DNA of 28,167 nt from Chitinophagaceae bacterium. Lineage in GTDB: Bacteria; Bacteroidota; Bacteroidia; Chitinophagales; Chitinophagaceae. Below the pieces are notes generated by a model. The model worked only from the letters and a program-made list of their open reading frames with translations. It did no database searches and had not been told where the DNA came from. The stretch is taken from the NCBI GenBank assembly GCA_025362915.1, contig JANYEU010000239.1, forward strand, positions 1 through 28,167, read 5' to 3'. Below are positions 24,153 to 28,167 of the stretch, one piece after another (within the stretch, counting starts at the first letter, position 1; every line of letters starts with the position of its first letter). The position numbers were made by a program, and so were the translations under genes.

Positions 24153-27100
24153 ATGAATGCCTCTTTTGCGAATCTTATAAAAACCATATTGATTATTGGG
24201 GGATTGATATTTTTTTTTATATCAAGAGTATCATCGCAATGTAATACCTATTTAAATGTTCAGGCAGTACAGTCTGGTGTGCGTATAGGTGATTTGGATA
24301 TAGCAGGCAATAAACTTACGATTGAAGCAATGTTTAACCAAACGAAAACCAATGACCCAACATTTGGGGGGGGGGATATAGTTTCCAAACACCATGACCC
24401 ATCAGATGACAATTATTTACTCCGCCCTAATGATGTATCATTAGCTACCACAAATGGCTTCTTTTTTATAAGGGCAAAATGTGATGCAACATTAAACAAA
24501 ACGCATCATGTAGCAATGGTTTACGATGGCAGCACGCTTACTTTTTATAGAGATGGCTACATAATGGGAAGCATTCCTGCAAGTGGTAATCTAATAAATA
24601 ATAATTTTAATACTACTATAGGTTCTTCCGCAAGTACGGGGAATTATATATATCCTGAAGATTTTTTGGGATATATAAATGAGGTAAGGATATGGAATTT
24701 GCCTCGAACACAAGATCAACTTAAAACCTATATGAATACCTCATTGCCAAGCCCAACGTCTCAATTTGGGCTTATGGCATATTACAAGTTCAAAAGTTTA
24801 ATAAACTTACAAGGTAATGCTGCATGGAATGGAACTACGTTTGGGAGTGTAGCAATAAACCAAACCAATCCTACCTGTGCTTCATACATACCCGATTCTT
24901 GTGGGATATTGAATGTAACACCTACAGTAGGTTTTTCTGCTCCCGATACAGTATGCGTAAATGCCCCTGTACAAATAACTAACACATCGACCAATGCTAC
25001 AACTAATTACTGGAATTTCTGTACATCTAATTTGAGTACTACCACACCAATAGGTACAAACTTAGGTAATCTTGGCGGCTATTTTTCAGAACCAGTTTTC
25101 ATGGATTATGTACAACAGAATGGCAATTATTATGGGCTTGTTGTAAACTATACGCCAGGCGGAATTACAAGGCTAGATTTTGGTAATAGTTTACTAAATA
25201 CTCCTACTCCAGTTTTTTTAGGTAATGTAGGAGGAATAATGAACTCAGGAATTGGAAATGAAGGGATACAAATTGTCAAAAATAATGGCAGATGGTATGC
25301 ATTTGTTGTTGGTGGACGACATGCTAATAACAGTGTTCCAAAACTTATGAAATTTGATTTTGGCGCAGATATTACGAGTACTCCAGTTGCAACTGAATAT
25401 GATAATATTGGAGGGCTGGATGAACCAATAGATTTTTGTATGTTTCAAGACAATCAAAACTGGTATGGGTTCACGGTAAATGCAAATAATAACACAGTTA
25501 CCCGATTTGATTTTACAAACGATTTAAGCAATACTCCTACCGCCACAAACCTTGGTTTTAATAATATATTAGCCTACCCTGCTGGGATTAAGATTATTAA
25601 CGGCAATGGCAACTGGCACGCTTTTATTACAAATGATGGGGCTGGAATTAAGAACTCCTCAAATTCCTTTATTGTAAGACTTGATTTTGGCAATTCTCTT
25701 CTTAATACGCCAAATGCGGTTAATTTACATAATCCAAACGGTTTACTGAGTAGTCCACTGGGTTTATATATCTCCAAAGATTGTTCACAAACGGTAGGAT
25801 ACGTTGTTAATTATGACGATGCAAATGATATAGTCCGATTTAATCTGGATGACAATCTCCAAAATATCTCAAATGCAGTCTCACTAGGAAACATTGGGAA
25901 TTTGTCTTACCCAGTTTCCTTTAGCAAAACATTTAGGGTAGGTGCAGATGTATATAGCTTTATTCCTAACGCCAATAATAGTCTAACAATGTTACAGTTT
26001 CCTGGTTGTACCAATGCCAGCATTCCTAATTCTTCAAAAGTAAACCCAGATACAATAACCTACAATACGCCGGGTACTTACAATATAAACCTCACCATCG
26101 ATGAAGGCTTACCCACCCAAAGTTCTTATTGCAAACAAATAGTTGTTTTACCTCCTTCTACCAATCTAGATTTTAGTTTTATACAAGATAACTGCAATCC
26201 ATTGCTGATTATATTAAAAAATAAATCAAACCCAATTAATGGATTTAATTATTCATGGGATTTTGGTGATGGTTCTACTGCTTCTGGCCTAAATGATTTG
26301 ACAGCCTATAAATATTATAATTTATTTAATGACTATACAGTTTCCCTTACCAATACCAGTGGCTGTTCAGAAACGATAAAGAAAACAATTCCCGTAAGGT
26401 TAAGGGCAGATAGTTTGATTATTACCAATGATACCACTATTTGTGGCAGTGCAAGTATTGCCTTAAAAACAATAGCATCGGTAGCTGCCGCCAATAGCAA
26501 CTGTTGGAAACCTGCGGCGGGCTTATCCGATTCTACGATAGCAACTCCTATTGCATCTCCTAAAAATACGACAACTTATACATTGAATTCTCAGTTTATT
26601 GGAACTAACTTAGTTCAGAATGGAGATTTTGAACAAGGTAATTCGTTGTTTACTACTAATTACCACGATAGCATTAATGGCTATCACGAAGGCACATATA
26701 CCATTGATACCTCTGCTGCAACTTGGCATCCATTTATAGCCAGATGTCGCGACCATACTTCTGGAAATGGAAAAATGATGATAGCTAATGGTTCTCCGAA
26801 TAAAGGCACAATTGTATGGCAACAAACAATAAATAACATATTGACTAATACCAACTATATCTTTTCTACATGGCTTCAATCATTGTCTATTGAGAATCCT
26901 GCACAGATTCGCTTTGTTATGAACGGTCAAGCTAGTAGTGAATCTTTCACCGCAGTTCTGGATACATGTGTTTGGCAAGAACCTTTAACAACTTGGAATT
27001 CAGGAAATAACACTTCTGTCACCATCTCTATTGTAGATGAGGATACCATCAGTAATGGAAATGATTTTGCCTTGGATGACATTTCCTTTTATTCTAACAT

Positions 27101-28167
27101 TATCAAGACAGATACTGTCAGGATAACAGTAAGCTCTGTTTCACCCTCACCTACAGTTGACACCACAATTTGTAGCGGGCAATCTGTATTACTAAGTGCT
27201 ACATCAGCAAATACTTACAAATGGGCGGCTTCACCATATATCAGTAATAATACACTGCAAAGTCAGACAGTTGCGCCAACAAGTAATGCGTTTTTCACTG
27301 TTAATAGATATAATGCAGCTGGATGTTCTGCTACTGATACATTCAACGTGGTGGTTTCTAACAATAAACCCCAGTTAGATTTCAGTTTTGCAGAAGATGT
27401 CTGCAATCCATTAGCTATTCAATTTAAAAATGAAACCACTGGCAACTATGCTTATTCTTGGGAGTTTGGCAACAATACATTCAGCAATAACACCAATCCC
27501 TCATTGGTTTATTCTAATTATGGCAGTTACCCCGTAATGCTTAAAAACACAACCGGCTGCCCAGATAGCGTTACCAAGAACATTACCTTGGGCTTAATAA
27601 CCGATAGTGTTATCATTACAAAGGACACTGTTCTTTGCCAAGGAAATACGCTACAATTATCATCTCTCCCTGCATTGGCTTATTGCTGGTCACCATCTAC
27701 GGGTCTGTCAGATGCTTCGGTAGGAAACCCTGTTGTTACCGTACCTCCTACTGCTACAACTTACTTTGTAAATGCGAAAGTATCGGGTACTAATCTTATA
27801 GTAAATGGAGATTTCTCATTAGATACCGTTGGCTTTACTTCTGCATATAACTACAATGCAAATACAGGTAAGCCAGAAGGGGTATATTGGGTGGGAGCAT
27901 CACCTCAAATACAACCAAAACCATGGCACAGCCAATTTGGATTTTGTACAGACCATACAACAGGTAATGGAAACTTCATGATGGTAAACGGTGCCTCAAT
28001 CCCAAAGACTATTGTTTGGAATAAACAAGTAAACATACAGACCAATACCAACTATGCTTTCTCTGCATGGGCAGAGTCGCTGTCAGGAAGCAATCCTGCA
28101 CAATTGCAATTCACCATAAATGGAAAAACAATCGGAGGAATATTTACTGCCGACCCGAATACTTGCG
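24153..28167 (+). CDS. Giant secreted LamG/PKD surface protein (5' part, at least 1338 aa, runs off the edge)
   Basis: The frame is open from ATG 24153 to the window end. A signal peptide (about 1-30, ending RVSSQ) is followed by a LamG domain (about 36-235: DIVSKHHDPSDDNYLLRP, HHVAMVYDGSTLTFYRDG, GYINEVRIWN). Next come about five propeller-like repeats (about 300-630) marked by (R/K)(L/F)DFG.(S/D)L.NTP, then a PKD domain (about 672-746, YSWDFGDGS), an Ig-like stretch, a carbohydrate-binding-like domain (from about 822, NGDFEQGN) and a second copy of the PKD-plus-binding module (from 1075). Such proteins are usually T9SS cargo of gliding Bacteroidota involved in adhesion; the C-terminal sorting domain would lie beyond the window. 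A G10 tract sits at codons 72-75. Confidence 0.88.
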   Translation, partial: MNASFANLIKTILIIGGLIFFFISRVSSQCNTYLNVQAVQSGVRIGDLDIAGNKLTIEAMFNQTKTNDPTFGGGDIVSKHHDPSDDNYLLRPNDVSLATTNGFFFIRAKCDATLNKTHHVAMVYDGSTLTFYRDGYIMGSIPASGNLINNNFNTTIGSSASTGNYIYPEDFLGYINEVRIWNLPRTQDQLKTYMNTSLPSPTSQFGLMAYYKFKSLINLQGNAAWNGTTFGSVAINQTNPTCASYIPDSCGILNVTPTVGFSAPDTVCVNAPVQITNTSTNATTNYWNFCTSNLSTTTPIGTNLGNLGGYFSEPVFMDYVQQNGNYYGLVVNYTPGGITRLDFGNSLLNTPTPVFLGNVGGIMNSGIGNEGIQIVKNNGRWYAFVVGGRHANNSVPKLMKFDFGADITSTPVATEYDNIGGLDEPIDFCMFQDNQNWYGFTVNANNNTVTRFDFTNDLSNTPTATNLGFNNILAYPAGIKIINGNGNWHAFITNDGAGIKNSSNSFIVRLDFGNSLLNTPNAVNLHNPNGLLSSPLGLYISKDCSQTVGYVVNYDDANDIVRFNLDDNLQNISNAVSLGNIGNLSYPVSFSKTFRVGADVYSFIPNANNSLTMLQFPGCTNASIPNSSKVNPDTITYNTPGTYNINLTIDEGLPTQSSYCKQIVVLPPSTNLDFSFIQDNCNPLLIILKNKSNPINGFNYSWDFGDGSTASGLNDLTAYKYYNLFNDYTVSLTNTSGCSETIKKTIPVRLRADSLIITNDTTICGSASIALKTIASVAAANSNCWKPAAGLSDSTIATPIASPKNTTTYTLNSQFIGTNLVQNGDFEQGNSLFTTNYHDSINGYHEGTYTIDTSAATWHPFIARCRDHTSGNGKMMIANGSPNKGTIVWQQTINNILTNTNYIFSTWLQSLSIENPAQIRFVMNGQASSESFTAVLDTCVWQEPLTTWNSGNNTSVTISIVDEDTISNGNDFALDDISFYSNIIKTDTVRITVSSVSPSPTVDTTICSGQSVLLSATSANTYKWAASPYISNNTLQSQTVAPTSNAFFTVNRYNAAGCSATDTFNVVVSNNKPQLDFSFAEDVCNPLAIQFKNETTGNYAYSWEFGNNTFSNNTNPSLVYSNYGSYPVMLKNTTGCPDSVTKNITLGLITDSVIITKDTVLCQGNTLQLSSLPALAYCWSPSTGLSDASVGNPVVTVPPTATTYFVNAKVSGTNLIVNGDFSLDTVGFTSAYNYNANTGKPEGVYWVGASPQIQPKPWHSQFGFCTDHTTGNGNFMMVNGASIPKTIVWNKQVNIQTNTNYAFSAWAESLSGSNPAQLQFTINGKTIGGIFTADPNTC
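24366..24375 (+). repeat. Ten-G homopolymer inside the giant surface gene
   Basis: Ten consecutive G bases encode Gly-Gly-Gly and the first base of Asp (codons 72-75) in the LamG domain. The frame is correct with ten; nine or eleven would stop the protein early. Such tracts slip easily in replication, in the cell or during sequencing. Confidence 0.85.

Noticed and set aside
24059..24244. 61-codon ORF between the small membrane gene and the giant gene.
   Set aside because: It overlaps the signal peptide of the giant gene in another frame and has no features of its own.

Overview
The window reads as chromosome of a Bacteroidota bacterium, most like the Chitinophagaceae. Supporting signs are AT-rich DNA, genes without clear Shine-Dalgarno sites, promoter boxes of the TAnnTTTG (-7) type, a type IX secretion (T9SS) C-terminal domain, a LamG/PKD giant surface protein of the kind seen in gliding Bacteroidota, and OmpA proteins with thrombospondin type 3 repeats. 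No rRNA, tRNA or CRISPR array was seen.

Layout. 1-247: a broken, leftward EF-Tu-like beta-barrel gene running off the edge. 719-2029: a CDF metal exporter and a small lipoprotein. 2264-8727: a leftward pectin-degrading block of a PL4 rhamnogalacturonan lyase with a T9SS domain, a GH51 arabinofuranosidase and a GH28 polygalacturonase, plus a tandem repeat between PL4 and GH51. Together they would cut rhamnogalacturonan, trim arabinan side chains and hydrolyse galacturonan; no SusC/SusD pair is visible. 9101-11287: a VOC protein, an SDR oxidoreductase and a VIT1/CCC1 metal transporter. 11384-13082: an accessory patch with a frameshifted XRE antitoxin gene lacking its toxin, a possible acyltransferase, and the 5' third of prfB (release factor 2) with its programmed frameshift site intact. 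13213-14533: an uncharacterised gene preceded by ten palindromes at an exact 21-bp period. 14534-17521: DEAD-box helicase, hypothetical protein, aldo/keto reductase. 17800-20168: an S24-type repressor with a likely operator, and an OmpA/TSP3 outer membrane protein. 20466-21754: an IS256-type transposase remnant, a second 21-bp-period dyad array, and a frameshifted uncharacterised gene. 21854-23502: LolC/E-type permease and rbfA. 23741-28167: a small membrane protein and the first 1338 residues of a giant LamG/PKD protein carrying a ten-G tract.

The most unusual signals are the two dyad arrays. They differ in sequence but share the same 21-bp period, about two helical turns, and each lies just upstream of an uncharacterised gene of similar layout. 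Next are the domain-1-only prfB copy that keeps its frameshift signal and the poly-G tract in the giant surface gene. Several genes here are broken (EF-Tu-like, XRE, prfB, the IS, the gene at 21052), so parts of the window look like decaying accessory DNA between intact housekeeping and catabolic genes.
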